Translations under genes and position numbers: made by a program
In this document: positions 15,706 through 23,889 of the stretch, in pieces
Layout: every line of letters starts with the position of its first letter
Numbering within the stretch: the stretch's first letter is position 1
Notes under the pieces: generated by a model
Told to the model about the DNA's origin: nothing
The model's database searches: none
The model's input: only the letters and a program-made list of their open reading frames with translations
NCBI GenBank assembly: GCA_017542695.1
Contig: JAFXWT010000368.1
Span: 1-35,758, forward strand
Source: Clostridia bacterium
GTDB taxonomy: Bacteria; Bacillota_A; Clostridia; Oscillospirales; CAG-272
Direction: 5' to 3'
DNA length: 35,758 nt

Positions 15706-16989
15706 ATGAAAAAAAGCTATACATCAATGACAAAAACCGAGCTTGAAGCGGAGATCGCCTCGCTTCGCGCGGCATACGACGAAAAGGTCAAACTCGGACT
15801 GAGTCTCGATATGTCGCGCGGCAAGCCGAGCACCGAACAGCTGAACTTATCGAACGGACTGCTTAAGATCCTTGACGGCGACGACTGCAAGACCGAGACG
15901 GGATTTGACGTTCGCAACTACGGCGTGCTCGCGGGCATCCCCGAGGCGCGCCGCCTTATTGCCGAGCTCTGCGGAGTCGAAAGCGACAACGTCATCATCG
16001 GCGGCACGGCGTCGCTTGAAGTCATGTATAACGCGCTCGCCCGCGCGATGATATTCGGCACGGACGGAGTGAGCGATCCGTGGGCAAAACAGGGAAAGAT
16101 CAAATTCCTTTGCCCCGCTCCGGGATACGACAGGCACTTCGGTATGTGCGGTGATCTCGGCATCGAGATGATAAACATCAAAATGACCGACGACGGTCCC
16201 GATATGGACGAGGTCGAGCGCCTCGTCAAAAGCGACGACAAGATTAAAGGCATCTGGTGCGTCCCGAAATACTCAAACCCCGACGGAGTGACGTATTCCG
16301 ACGAAACGGTGCGCCGTATCGCCGCGCTCGCGCCCGCCGCGCCGGATTTCCGCGTGTTCTGGGACAACGCCTATATCGTTCACGACGTGACCGACACGCC
16401 AGACGCGCTTCTTAATATCTTCGACCTCATAAAAGGCACGAAAAACGAAGACATGGTCTATATGTTTGTTTCGACGGCAAAGATCACCTTCCCCGGTTCG
16501 GGCATATCGGCGTTCATATCGAGCAAAAACAACGTCGACCGCGCCCTTTCGCATATCAACTATCAGACAATATCATACGACAAGATAAATCAGCTCCGCC
16601 ACGTCAGATTCTTCGGCAATGCCGACGGGATCAGAGCGCACATGAAAAAGCACGCGGCGATCCTCGGTCCGAAATTCAAAATAGTAACGGACGCGCTTGA
16701 AAATGAGCTCGGCGGTCTTGACATCGCCCGCTGGAAACGGCCGAACGGCGGCTATTTCGTCAGCTTTTACGCTTTGCCCGGAACGGCGAAGCGTATCGGT
16801 CAGCTTTGCAAAGAAGCGGGCGTGACGCTGACAAACGTCGGCGCGACGTACCCGTACGGCGTTGACCCGTTCGACTCGAACATCCGAATAGCGCCGTCAT
16901 ACCCGACGTGTGAGGAGCTCAAAGCGGCAATGGACGTTTTCGTCATCTGCGCGCGCCTCGCCGCCGCCGAAAAACTGCTGAATAAATGA
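15706..16989 (+). CDS. PLP-dependent aminotransferase, aspartate aminotransferase type
   Basis: Predicted fold-type I aminotransferase, most like the atypical bacterial aspartate aminotransferase group (Pfam Asp_aminotransf). The 427 residues show a substrate-side SRGKPSTEQLNLS (37-49), YGVLAGIPEARRLIAEL (72-88), GGTASLEVMYNAL (99-111), CVPKYSNPDGVTYS (185-198), VFWDNAYIVHD (217-227) with the PLP-pyridine Asp220, and STAKITFPGSGISAF (256-270) with the Schiff-base Lys259. RBS GAGG is at 15696-15699. It could make aspartate, the precursor of asparagine, and adjacency to asnS fits that, but substrate assignment is inference. Confidence 0.87.
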   Translation: MKKSYTSMTKTELEAEIASLRAAYDEKVKLGLSLDMSRGKPSTEQLNLSNGLLKILDGDDCKTETGFDVRNYGVLAGIPEARRLIAELCGVESDNVIIGGTASLEVMYNALARAMIFGTDGVSDPWAKQGKIKFLCPAPGYDRHFGMCGDLGIEMINIKMTDDGPDMDEVERLVKSDDKIKGIWCVPKYSNPDGVTYSDETVRRIAALAPAAPDFRVFWDNAYIVHDVTDTPDALLNIFDLIKGTKNEDMVYMFVSTAKITFPGSGISAFISSKNNVDRALSHINYQTISYDKINQLRHVRFFGNADGIRAHMKKHAAILGPKFKIVTDALENELGGLDIARWKRPNGGYFVSFYALPGTAKRIGQLCKEAGVTLTNVGATYPYGVDPFDSNIRIAPSYPTCEELKAAMDVFVICARLAAAEKLLNK

Positions 16990-17046
16990 CCGATTTTTCC
17001 CCTTTCGCATATTATGGCATAGATCAACGAATCAGGGGAAAAACAT

Positions 17047-18051
17047 ATGAAAATAGCAGTTCTCGCGGGAGGCGTCAGCCCCGAACACGACGTTTCGATG
17101 AGATCGGGACGGCTCGTTGCGTCGGCGCTTGCGCGCCGCGGGCATAAAGTCGCTCTGTGCGACGTTATGCTCTCCGTAAAAGAACAAAAGAGCGTCTCTT
17201 TCGGCGCGTCTCCCGACGAAGAGGGATCGCCGCCGCTCGCAGTGCGGCGCAGCGGAGCTGTCGGAGATTTCGCCGTCGGTGACGGGGTGATCGATCTTTG
17301 CAAAAGCGCCGACGTATGCTTTCTCGCGCTCCATGGCGGAGCGGGAGAGGACGGACATATTCAGGCGCTTCTCGACTCGTTCGGGATCGTTTATACCGGT
17401 TCAGGCATGGCGGCGTGCCACTCGGCGATGGATAAATATATCTCAAAGCTGATCTGCCGCGACGCGGGACTCGCCGTTCCGCGCGGCGCCGTCGTCAGAC
17501 GCGGCGACAAGCTGCCGGAGGTTAAATTTCCCGCGGTGATAAAGCCGTGCTCGGCGGGGTCGAGCGTCGGTGTGTCATTCGCGGACTGCGAAAGCGACGC
17601 CATAGACGCGCTCTCCGTCGCTTTTGAATTTGAAGACCGAGTGCTGATCGAGGAAAAGATCGCGGGGCGCGAGTTTTCCGTCTCCGTGCTTGGCGGGCGG
17701 GCGCTCCCGTCCGTCGAGATAATCCCGCACGGCGGCGCGTACGATTTTTTAAGCAAATACAAAAGCGGAATGACGGACGAGATCTGCCCCGGGCGGCTCA
17801 CGCCGGATGAGGAAACCAAACTCGGCCGCCTTGCGCTCGCATCTCACGAAGCGCTCGGACTTTCCGACTTTTCGCGCTCCGATTTTATTTATAACGAAAA
17901 CAAAAATATATTTTTCTATCTTGAAACGAACTCCCTGCCGGGCATGACGGAAAACTCGCTCATGCCGCTCGCGGCGCGCCGCATCGGGATAGAGTACGGC
18001 GAGCTGTGCGAAACGATCTGCGCGCTCGCGCTTGAAAGGAAGAAAAAATGA
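17047..18051 (+). CDS. ddl: D-alanine--D-alanine ligase
   Basis: ATP-grasp enzyme that joins two D-alanines for peptidoglycan precursors. The 334 residues hold the Ddl signature series: GGVSPEHDVSMRSG (8-21), ALHGGAGEDGHIQALLD (94-110), YTGSGMAACHSAMDK (116-130), VIKPCSAGSSVGVS (164-177), SRSDFIYN, and the metal/active-site segment LETNSLPGMTENSLMP. Length is slightly under the usual 350-370, mainly through a compact central domain. AGGGG lies upstream of ATG 17047. A possible -10 (TATTAT, 17010-17015) is seen without a convincing -35. Its ATGA stop/start overlap with coaW indicates translational coupling. Confidence 0.92.
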   Translation: MKIAVLAGGVSPEHDVSMRSGRLVASALARRGHKVALCDVMLSVKEQKSVSFGASPDEEGSPPLAVRRSGAVGDFAVGDGVIDLCKSADVCFLALHGGAGEDGHIQALLDSFGIVYTGSGMAACHSAMDKYISKLICRDAGLAVPRGAVVRRGDKLPEVKFPAVIKPCSAGSSVGVSFADCESDAIDALSVAFEFEDRVLIEEKIAGREFSVSVLGGRALPSVEIIPHGGAYDFLSKYKSGMTDEICPGRLTPDEETKLGRLALASHEALGLSDFSRSDFIYNENKNIFFYLETNSLPGMTENSLMPLAARRIGIEYGELCETICALALERKKK

Positions 18052-18872
18052 AAGAGATCATCGGTATCGACGTCGGCGGCTCGACGACGAAAATAGTCGC
18101 GTTCCGCCGCGGCAAAATGCTGACCCCGCAGGTCATCAGGGCTACCGACCCGCTCACGTCGCTTTACGGCGCGTTCGGTAAATTCACGACGGAAAACGGC
18201 ATCGAGCTCGGCGACATCAAAAAAATAATCATGACCGGCGTCGGCTCGTCCTTCGCTTCAAAACCGATCTATGGTCTCCCGTGCGAAAAGGCAAGCGAAT
18301 TCGAGTGCGTCGGGCGCGGCGGGCTTTTCCTCTCGGAACTTGACGAGGCGATAGTCGTCAGCATGGGCACCGGCACGGCGATCGTTTACGCAAAACGCGA
18401 CGGCGATAAGATGATCACCGAATACCTCGGCGGTACGGGCGTCGGCGGCGGCACCCTCGTGGGACTTTCAAAGCGTATGCTCGGCATGGAGAGCATCGAC
18501 CACATCGAAGAGCTCGCGTCGACGGGAACGCTCGACAACGTGGACCTCAAAGTATCCGATATTTCAAGCGGCGGCTCGCTTTCTTTGTCGAAAAACATGA
18601 CGGCGTCGAACTTCGGCAAGCTGTCCGACATCGCTTCGGGCGGCGACGTCGCGCTCGGCATCATAAATATGATATACGAGACGGCGGCGATGCTCGGCAT
18701 CTTCGCGGCTCGGATGAAAAACGTGGATAACATCGTTCTGACGGGAAATCTCACGCGGATCAAACAGGCGCACAGCACCTTTGCGGGACTGAACGAAATA
18801 TTCGACAAGAATTTCATCATCCCGAAAGATTCGCAGTTTTCGACCGCCATCGGCGCGGCTCTCGCTGAATAA
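18048..18872 (+). CDS. coaW: Type II pantothenate kinase (CoaW)
   Basis: First committed step of coenzyme A synthesis: phosphorylation of pantothenate. The 274-residue protein has the type II (actin-like fold) features GIDVGGSTTKIVAFR (6-20), IIMTGVGSSF, VSMGTGTAIVYA, LGGTGVGGGTLVGLSKRML, GNLTRI and the C-terminal STAIGAALAE. Type II enzymes in Firmicutes are generally resistant to CoA feedback. It overlaps ddl by four bases, with AAAGGA immediately upstream inside ddl. A strong terminator follows eight bases after its stop. Confidence 0.9.
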   Translation: MKEIIGIDVGGSTTKIVAFRRGKMLTPQVIRATDPLTSLYGAFGKFTTENGIELGDIKKIIMTGVGSSFASKPIYGLPCEKASEFECVGRGGLFLSELDEAIVVSMGTGTAIVYAKRDGDKMITEYLGGTGVGGGTLVGLSKRMLGMESIDHIEELASTGTLDNVDLKVSDISSGGSLSLSKNMTASNFGKLSDIASGGDVALGIINMIYETAAMLGIFAARMKNVDNIVLTGNLTRIKQAHSTFAGLNEIFDKNFIIPKDSQFSTAIGAALAE

Positions 18873-18880
18873 ATATGACG

Positions 18881-18908
18881 AAAAGACTTCCCTCGGGAAG
18901 TCTTTTTT
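18881..18908 (+). terminator. Rho-independent terminator of ddl-coaW
   Basis: Stem AAAAGACTTCC (18881-18891) pairs with GGAAGTCTTTT (18896-18906) over a CTCG loop and runs into six T. Confidence 0.9.
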
Positions 18909-18944
18909 GCTCTTTTCTTTTTCACAAAAAAAGAAAAGAGCAAA
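18906..18944. repeat. Dispersed T-rich/A-rich hairpin, copy 3
   Basis: Perfect 17-bp inverted repeat: TTTGCTCTTTTCTTTTT (18906-18922) with its complement at 18928-18944 and a five-base loop. It shares the CTTTTCTT/AAGAAAAG core and TTTGC/GCAAA ends with copy 2. It begins on the T tract of the coaW terminator and ends six bases before the antiporter promoter. Confidence 0.65.
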
Positions 18945-18949
18945 TACAT

Positions 18950-18978
18950 TTGACATTTCCTCGCAAATAGTATATAAT
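18950..18978 (+). promoter_or_regulatory. Consensus sigma-A promoter of the antiporter/MgtC unit
   Basis: TTGACA (18950-18955) and TATAAT (18973-18978) are 17 bases apart, a full consensus match. Confidence 0.88.
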
Positions 18979-19013
18979 AATATAATACAAAAATCATTAA
19001 CGGAGAGGGCACA

Positions 19014-20492
19014 ATGCACGGATTCTTTCAGGACATAATGAACGGACTGTCGCCCGTGGCGCAGATCATCATATCCGTTTCGCTCATGCTGTTCTTCGGT
19101 TTCGCGATGACGCGGCTTACAAAACTGCTCCGCCTGCCGAACGTAACGGCGTATATCGTGACGGGCATTCTGATCGGGCCGTACGTGCTCAACATGATCC
19201 CGCAGAACGTGATTGACGGGATGGACTTCCTTTCCGATATCGCGCTCGCATTTATCGCGTTCAGCACGGGCGAATTCTTCAAGCTGTCCGAATTCAGAAA
19301 AAACGGCGCAAAAGTCGTCGTCATAACGCTGTTTGAAGCGCTCCTCGCGTCCGTGTTCGTGTTTGTGATGACGTATTTCGTCTTCGGGCTGAACCTCGCG
19401 TTCTCTGTCGTCCTCGCGGCGCTCGCGTCGGCAACGGCGCCCGCCTCGACGCTGATGACCATACGCCAGACGGGAGCCAAAGGAGACTTCGTCTCAACGC
19501 TTCTGCAAGTCGTCGCGCTCGACGACCTCGTCGGACTGCTGGCGTACAGCGTGGCGATCTCGCTCGCGCTCGCCTCGACGTCAAAGGCGGGCGGCTCGGC
19601 GTTTTCAAACGTCGTCCTGCCGTTCATCAAGAATATCGGCGTTCTCATTCTCGGCGGCGTTTTCGGCTGGTTTATGAAACTGCTTATGCCGAAAAAGCGA
19701 TCGACCGACAACCGACTCATCATCTCGATAGCGCTTCTTTTCACGTTTTGCGGCATCTGCGCCGTGCTCGACATTTCGCCGCTTCTCGGCTGTATGTCGA
19801 TGGGCACGGTCTACGCGAACGTCTCTGACGACGACAAACTTTTCAAGCAGTTAAACTACTTCAGCCCGCCGCTGCTCCTCTTATTCTTCGTTCGTTCGGG
19901 ACTTAATTTCAAGCTCGATATGCTCGGCTCGTCCGGCACTATTGGCTCCGTGCCGCTGATCGTCGTCGGCGTGATGTATTTCATCGTCAGAATAGCGGGC
20001 AAATATATCGGCGCGTTCTTCGGCTGTCTCATCACCAAAAAGCCGCCGACCGTCCGCAACCATCTCGGACTTGCGCTCATTCCGCAGGCGGGAGTGGCGA
20101 TAGGCCTCGCGGCGCTCGGCGCGCGCACTCTCGGCGGTGACATGGGCGTCGCCCTTCAAACGATAATCCTCGCGTCGAGCGTGCTGTATGAGATAATCGG
20201 GCCCGCGTGCGCAAAGCTCGCGCTCTACCTCTCGAAATCCTACTCGAACAAGCTCGAGGACATCGTCCCCGCCGAAGAAATACCGAACGCGGCAAAGAAA
20301 TCGAACGTCGAACTGCTTATCGAGCGCATAAACAAGATCCAGGAGCGCATACCACCGCACACCGCCGCGAACGCTGAAGATGAAAAAGCGTTCACCGAGG
20401 CGGCAGAGGAGCAGTATCAGGCGCACGCCCAACAGCTTCAGCAGCTTCCGTTTGTAAATAAAGAATTATTCTTACGCAGGAGGAAAAAATAA
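19014..20492 (+). CDS. CPA2-family cation:proton antiporter
   Basis: Predicted membrane Na+ or K+/H+ antiporter. The 492-residue protein has about a dozen hydrophobic segments across residues 15-405 and a hydrophilic C-terminal tail (about 405-492) that includes QEERIPPHTA-like polar sequence and ends LRRRKK. Key family features are LLRLPNVTAYIVTGILIGP (38-56), ATAPASTLMTIRQTG (140-154) and the ion-binding LDDLVG (169-174) with the paired Asp170-Asp171. The tail lacks a recognisable TrkA-N/RCK domain. GGAGAGG (19002-19008) precedes ATG 19014. The stop TAA shares a base with the mgtC start, so the pair is likely coupled. Confidence 0.87.
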   Translation: MHGFFQDIMNGLSPVAQIIISVSLMLFFGFAMTRLTKLLRLPNVTAYIVTGILIGPYVLNMIPQNVIDGMDFLSDIALAFIAFSTGEFFKLSEFRKNGAKVVVITLFEALLASVFVFVMTYFVFGLNLAFSVVLAALASATAPASTLMTIRQTGAKGDFVSTLLQVVALDDLVGLLAYSVAISLALASTSKAGGSAFSNVVLPFIKNIGVLILGGVFGWFMKLLMPKKRSTDNRLIISIALLFTFCGICAVLDISPLLGCMSMGTVYANVSDDDKLFKQLNYFSPPLLLLFFVRSGLNFKLDMLGSSGTIGSVPLIVVGVMYFIVRIAGKYIGAFFGCLITKKPPTVRNHLGLALIPQAGVAIGLAALGARTLGGDMGVALQTIILASSVLYEIIGPACAKLALYLSKSYSNKLEDIVPAEEIPNAAKKSNVELLIERINKIQERIPPHTAANAEDEKAFTEAAEEQYQAHAQQLQQLPFVNKELFLRRRKK

Positions 20493-21208
20493 TGAACGAT
20501 ATCATCGCAAAACTTCTCGGCGAGTGGTCGTCGGAGATCAATGTCTGGAGCGTACTGTTCAGAATAGCCATGTCGCTTTTGCTCTCGTCGATAATCGGGT
20601 GCGAGCGCTCGAGCAAGCGTCACTCGGCGGGTCTGCGCACCTTTATCCTCGTGTCTCTGGCAACGACGGTGTCGATGATGCTCGATATATTCCTGCTTAA
20701 ATCGTTCGGCGTCGGCTTCTATGTCATATCGGCGGCGGCGGTCGTCGGCATTGCGATAATCACAGTCAACTCCATCCTTTTCAGCGCGCGCAACCAGATA
20801 AAAGGACTCACAACGTCGGTGGGTCTTTGGGCGACGGGTATAATCGGACTCGCCGTCGGCGCTGGCTTTTATACGGCGACGATCGTCGTTTTCGTCGCGC
20901 TGGTGCTGTGCCTTTCCGCGTTCCCGCGATTTGAGAAGTACCTCAAAGATCGCTCCAATCACTTCGAGGTGCACCTTGAACTGAAAGACATCAGATACCT
21001 GCAGAATTTCGTAACGACGATCCGCGAACTCGGACTGACAATCGACGATATCGAACTTAACTCCGCATACGCGAACTCGGGACTCAGCGTTTATTCGATC
21101 GCAATCTCCATTCGCCGCGAGGAGCTGAAAAAATATAAGACTCACGAGGAGATCATCGACGCTCTCCGCTCGCTTGATTATATTTATCATATAGAAGAGA
21201 TGAGATAA
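20492..21208 (+). CDS. MgtC/SapB family membrane protein
   Basis: The 238 residues begin with about five membrane segments: MgtC signatures GCERSSKRHSAGLRTFILVS (36-55) and IKGLTTSVGLWATGIIGLAVGAGFY (about 103-127) are clear. A soluble C-terminal domain (about 150-238) with ELKDIRYLQNFVTTIRELGL has an ACT-like strand-helix pattern. MgtC-type proteins are linked to magnesium homeostasis and ATP synthase regulation, but the function of most bacterial homologues is unsettled. Start ATG 20492 overlaps the antiporter stop (TAATG) and has AGGAGG at 20478-20483. Joint expression with a proton antiporter suggests a role in membrane-potential or ion stress. Confidence 0.85.
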   Translation: MNDIIAKLLGEWSSEINVWSVLFRIAMSLLLSSIIGCERSSKRHSAGLRTFILVSLATTVSMMLDIFLLKSFGVGFYVISAAAVVGIAIITVNSILFSARNQIKGLTTSVGLWATGIIGLAVGAGFYTATIVVFVALVLCLSAFPRFEKYLKDRSNHFEVHLELKDIRYLQNFVTTIRELGLTIDDIELNSAYANSGLSVYSIAISIRREELKKYKTHEEIIDALRSLDYIYHIEEMR

Positions 21209-21221
21209 AAGGCACGAATGT

Positions 21222-21713
21222 ATGAACGAAGATCGTCCCAAAAGAAAAAATGCTCGGCTGAGAAATTATGATTACAGCAGTCCGGGGATATACTTTTTGA
21301 CAATATGTACCGAGAACAGGAAAAAGCTTTTTTGGGAAACGGTAGGGGCGACCATCGGTCGTCCGCAGGATGTGGTGCTCTCTGAATGCGGTAAAATAGT
21401 CGATGACGCAATACAGTCAATCCCAAAGATTTATTCTTTTGTAACGGTTAACAGTTACGTAATAATGCCGAACCACATTCATTTGCTGATACAAATCCAC
21501 GCAGACGAATACGGACGGCCAATGGCCGCCCCTACGGTTAGCAGAATAATAAACCATATGAAAGGATTTGTTTCAAAAAAGGTCGGCAAATCAATTTGGC
21601 AAAAACTATATTATGACCACATTGTGAGGAATGAAGACGATTACAATAACACGGTAAAATATATATGTGAAAATCCTGTGTGTTGGAAAAACGATGAACT
21701 GTATTCCGAATAG
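21222..21713 (+). CDS. REP-associated tyrosine transposase (RAYT, IS200/Y1 family)
   Basis: Single-strand HUH-type transposase that nicks and moves DNA at REP palindromes. The 163 residues show SSPGIYFLTICTENRKKLFW (19-38), the HUH motif PNHIHLLIQ (83-91, His85/His87), and the C-terminal YYDHIVRNEDDYNNTVKYICENP (130-152) with a probable catalytic Tyr131. Two of its segments, GATIGRPQD (42-50) and YGRPMAAPTVS (97-107), are encoded by REP-like palindromes lying inside the gene (21342-21365 and 21512-21535). The ribosome site is weak (AAAGG, 21207-21211). It starts 13 bases after the MgtC gene and looks more AT-rich than its neighbours, consistent with insertion. Confidence 0.9.
   Translation: MNEDRPKRKNARLRNYDYSSPGIYFLTICTENRKKLFWETVGATIGRPQDVVLSECGKIVDDAIQSIPKIYSFVTVNSYVIMPNHIHLLIQIHADEYGRPMAAPTVSRIINHMKGFVSKKVGKSIWQKLYYDHIVRNEDDYNNTVKYICENPVCWKNDELYSE
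21342..21365 (+). repeat. REP-like palindrome A, inside the RAYT gene
   Basis: Twenty-four bases beginning GTAGGGGCG and ending CGTCCG, with the stem GACC-ATC-GGTC between. It is identical over all 24 bases to copy C at 21728-21751. It encodes the VGATIGRP segment of the transposase. Confidence 0.85.
21512..21535 (-). repeat. REP-like palindrome B, inside the RAYT gene, inverted
   Basis: On the minus strand it reads GTAGGGGCG, then stem GGCC-ATT-GGCC, then CGTCCG. Relative to copies A and C it differs at three positions; two of them are the paired A-to-G and T-to-C changes that keep the stem intact, and the third is in the loop. It encodes GRPMAAPT. Confidence 0.85.
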
Positions 21714-21727
21714 TTTTTTCTATATTT

Positions 21728-21751
21728 GTAGGGGCGACCATCGGTCGTCCG
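21728..21751 (+). repeat. REP-like palindrome C, downstream of the RAYT gene
   Basis: Exact 24-base copy of palindrome A, 14 bases after the transposase stop codon. It is probably a substrate of the neighbouring transposase. Confidence 0.85.
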
Positions 21752-21803
21752 TTATGAAAAATGCAGAATATCAATAAAAACTCAAAAGAAAGGACAAATC
21801 ACA

Positions 21804-22475
21804 ATGAAAAAAACACTTTGCATTATACTCGCACTGGCTTTTTCCCTTCTTGTTTTTGTCGGTTGCCAAAAAGAGCCGGATAAGCCGAAAGAAACAAAAC
21901 TTTCGACCTTTGACTTTCAGAATGAGTACTCCATAACCGAACTTGAAGAATTTTTCGGAGAACTGCCTTCAAATGAACAATTAGAATACAGCGACTATAC
22001 GATAGGTTATATCACACAAAAAGAGACACTCGAAAAATTCCACGCGGAATATAGTGTGACTATTTCCAATCAATCCGGAAATATATCTCCTGACTTTGTC
22101 GTCTACAAAGTCAAAGAAGGTGGATATTATTACGTTTTTTTCAACATTAGCGGCTTGACTCCCGAAGAAACTTATGTTGGATTTACTGCACATTTGACAA
22201 AACTTTGCAAAAAATCCGATTTCAGATCGATCAAAGCAGGAAAAAGCACAGCGGCTGACGTTGCAAAGATCGATCCTGCGATGGAAATGACGTTCATGAT
22301 GTCGAGCGGGATATACTCAATGAGTTTGCTCGAGGGTGGCAATATTTTCGTTGTGAAATACAAACACAGTGATAAAGGATATACATCGAGAAACGACCTT
22401 GTCGTTGAAAAAACGTTTGTCGATGAAGATTTCGCTGGTTGCTGGTCAGGCGTTTCGCCCGAAGACCTGCCGTAA
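21804..22475 (+). CDS. Putative lipoprotein of unknown function
   Basis: The 223-residue protein starts with a lipoprotein signal peptide: MKKT, hydrophobic segment, and lipobox FVGC with Cys21 as the expected lipidation site, followed by a charged linker (QKEPDKPKETK). The mature part is mixed alpha/beta with no recognised domain. One segment (FRSIKAGKSTAADVAKIDPA, about 137-156) resembles the short G-x-(S/T)-x-x-(D/E)-V motif seen in some small surface lipoproteins, but I would not assign a family. AAAGGA lies before ATG 21804. It reads as AT-richer than surrounding genes and sits directly downstream of the RAYT/REP cluster, which suggests the two may have arrived together. Confidence 0.75.
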   Translation: MKKTLCIILALAFSLLVFVGCQKEPDKPKETKLSTFDFQNEYSITELEEFFGELPSNEQLEYSDYTIGYITQKETLEKFHAEYSVTISNQSGNISPDFVVYKVKEGGYYYVFFNISGLTPEETYVGFTAHLTKLCKKSDFRSIKAGKSTAADVAKIDPAMEMTFMMSSGIYSMSLLEGGNIFVVKYKHSDKGYTSRNDLVVEKTFVDEDFAGCWSGVSPEDLP

Positions 22476-22486
22476 ATACAATAGCA

Positions 22487-22515
22487 AAAATCCCCGCGCA
22501 CCGCGCGGGGATTTT
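22487..22515. terminator. Bidirectional terminator between convergent genes
   Basis: Thirteen-bp stem AAAATCCCCGCGC (22487-22499) with GCGCGGGGATTTT (22503-22515), ACC loop. It serves the lipoprotein gene and the minus-strand cysteine desulfurase. Confidence 0.92.
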
Positions 22516-22520
22516 CATAT

Positions 22521-23648
22521 TCATTTTATCTTATTCACTGCGTCGATCAGCGCCCGCACATTCCGCTCGGTGTTCATCGGGGAAAAACTCACTCGCACCG
22601 CGTCCCCTCCCGTGCCGAGCGCGTCGTGCGCCGTCGGCGCGCAATGCAGCCCCGCCCTGACGCATATCCCCGCGTCTCCGAGCGCCTCCGCGACCTCCGA
22701 TCCGACGCGATCGCCGAGATTGAACAGCACCACCGCGCCGTCGCCGTAGTCGCCGTAGACCGTCGCGCCGAGCGCGCGCAGCTCATCATTTGCAATTTGA
22801 CACAGCGCCGCCTCATGCTCGCGTATCGCTTCAAGACCGCGCCGCCTGACAAAACCGATCCCCGCTCCGAGCCCGACGATGCCGGGCACGTTCAGCGTCC
22901 CCGCTTCGTAAGATTCGGGCGGCGTGCGCCCGACGTCCCGCGAGATCGAATCGACCCCTGTCCCGCCAAAGAGCAGGGGAGAGAGGCGCGAAAAATCAAA
23001 TCCCTTGCGAAAAACGCAAAACCCCGTGCCCATCGGCCCGAAAAGTCCCTTGTGCCCGGGTGCGCACAAGACGTCGATGTTGTCTTTGTTTAAGTCGATA
23101 TCGTATATCCCCGCGCTTTGCGCCGCGTCGAGAATGAAAAACACCCCGCGTCGCCGACAGACCTCGCCGAGCCGACGCACGGGCATCACCCTCGTGCAGA
23201 CGTTCGACGAATGCAGGCACACCAGCGCCCGCGTGTTCTGTTTTATGCCGTCGTCAAGTGCTTTGACGAGCGCGTTGTCGTCCTGCCGAGCGTCAAGGAC
23301 AGTCACCCCGACTCCTTTTTCATCGCACAGGCGGCACAGCGGCCGCCGCACGCTGTTGTGCTCGAAATTTGTCGTTATGACGTGATCCCCGCGCCCGATC
23401 AGTCCGAATATCGCAAGGCAGAGCGCCTCCGTCGCGTTTTTCGTGAATACGACGTTTTCCTCGGTTTCAGCGCCGAACATATCCGCCACGGCGCATCGCG
23501 TATCATAGACCGCCCGCGCCGCCGCCGCGGACGCGGGATGCGAGCTCCGTCCGGGATTGCCCGCAAATTCGCTCATGCATCGCGCCATCGCGCGCGCCAC
23601 CTCACACGGCTTCGGAAACGTCGTTGCGGCGTTGTCGAGATAGATCAT
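22521..23648 (-). CDS. Cysteine desulfurase family protein (aminotransferase class V)
   Basis: PLP enzyme predicted to take sulfur (or selenium) from cysteine (or selenocysteine) as a protein persulfide. The 375 residues include YLDNAATTFPKP (3-14), HNSVRRP (97-103), FILDAAQSAG (171-180) with Asp174, APGHKGLFGPMGTG (196-209) with the Schiff-base Lys200, and VRAGLHCAPTAH (330-341) with catalytic Cys336 on the mobile loop. It fits the cysteine desulfurase subfamily common beside DUF3343 genes rather than housekeeping IscS. ATG 23648-23646 has a GGAGGA ribosome site inside the end of the DUF3343 gene, 10 bases upstream, so the two form one operon. Confidence 0.9.
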   Translation of the reverse strand: MIYLDNAATTFPKPCEVARAMARCMSEFAGNPGRSSHPASAAAARAVYDTRCAVADMFGAETEENVVFTKNATEALCLAIFGLIGRGDHVITTNFEHNSVRRPLCRLCDEKGVGVTVLDARQDDNALVKALDDGIKQNTRALVCLHSSNVCTRVMPVRRLGEVCRRRGVFFILDAAQSAGIYDIDLNKDNIDVLCAPGHKGLFGPMGTGFCVFRKGFDFSRLSPLLFGGTGVDSISRDVGRTPPESYEAGTLNVPGIVGLGAGIGFVRRRGLEAIREHEAALCQIANDELRALGATVYGDYGDGAVVLFNLGDRVGSEVAEALGDAGICVRAGLHCAPTAHDALGTGGDAVRVSFSPMNTERNVRALIDAVNKIK

Positions 23649-23658
23649 TCTTCCTCCG

Positions 23659-23874
23659 TCACATCAGAGCAAACTGTATATTGTTCATGCGAAAAACGTA
23701 GATCGCATTGTTAAGATCCGATCCGTTTATTTCCACACCGTAAACGCACCCCGTGCCGCGCCCCGTGCGTCTGACGACTCTCGCACGTATCCCCGCGCCG
23801 CCGAGCAGACGCGCCGCGCGCATCGCGGCGGTGTTCGTTCCGATGATAATCACGCTCTTGTCCGTTTTCATCAT
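23659..23874 (-). CDS. DUF3343-like small protein, putative sulfur/selenium carrier
   Basis: The 71-residue protein follows the DUF3343 pattern: a strand-helix start (SVIIIGTNTAAMRAARLL, 7-24), GIRARVVRRTGRGTGCVYGVEI (28-49) with a single cysteine (Cys43) at the usual position before a small loop, and a short C-terminal helix. Proteins of this family are annotated as putative Se/S carriers, and they often sit beside cysteine desulfurases, as here. The lone Cys43 is the obvious candidate to accept a persulfide or perselenide. Two adjacent ATG codons (23874 and 23871) could each be the start. A palindrome in the leader (23890-23908) may control the unit. Confidence 0.7.
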   Translation of the reverse strand: MMKTDKSVIIIGTNTAAMRAARLLGGAGIRARVVRRTGRGTGCVYGVEINGSDLNNAIYVFRMNNIQFALM

Positions 23875-23889
23875 CCCTTTTTTTGATAC

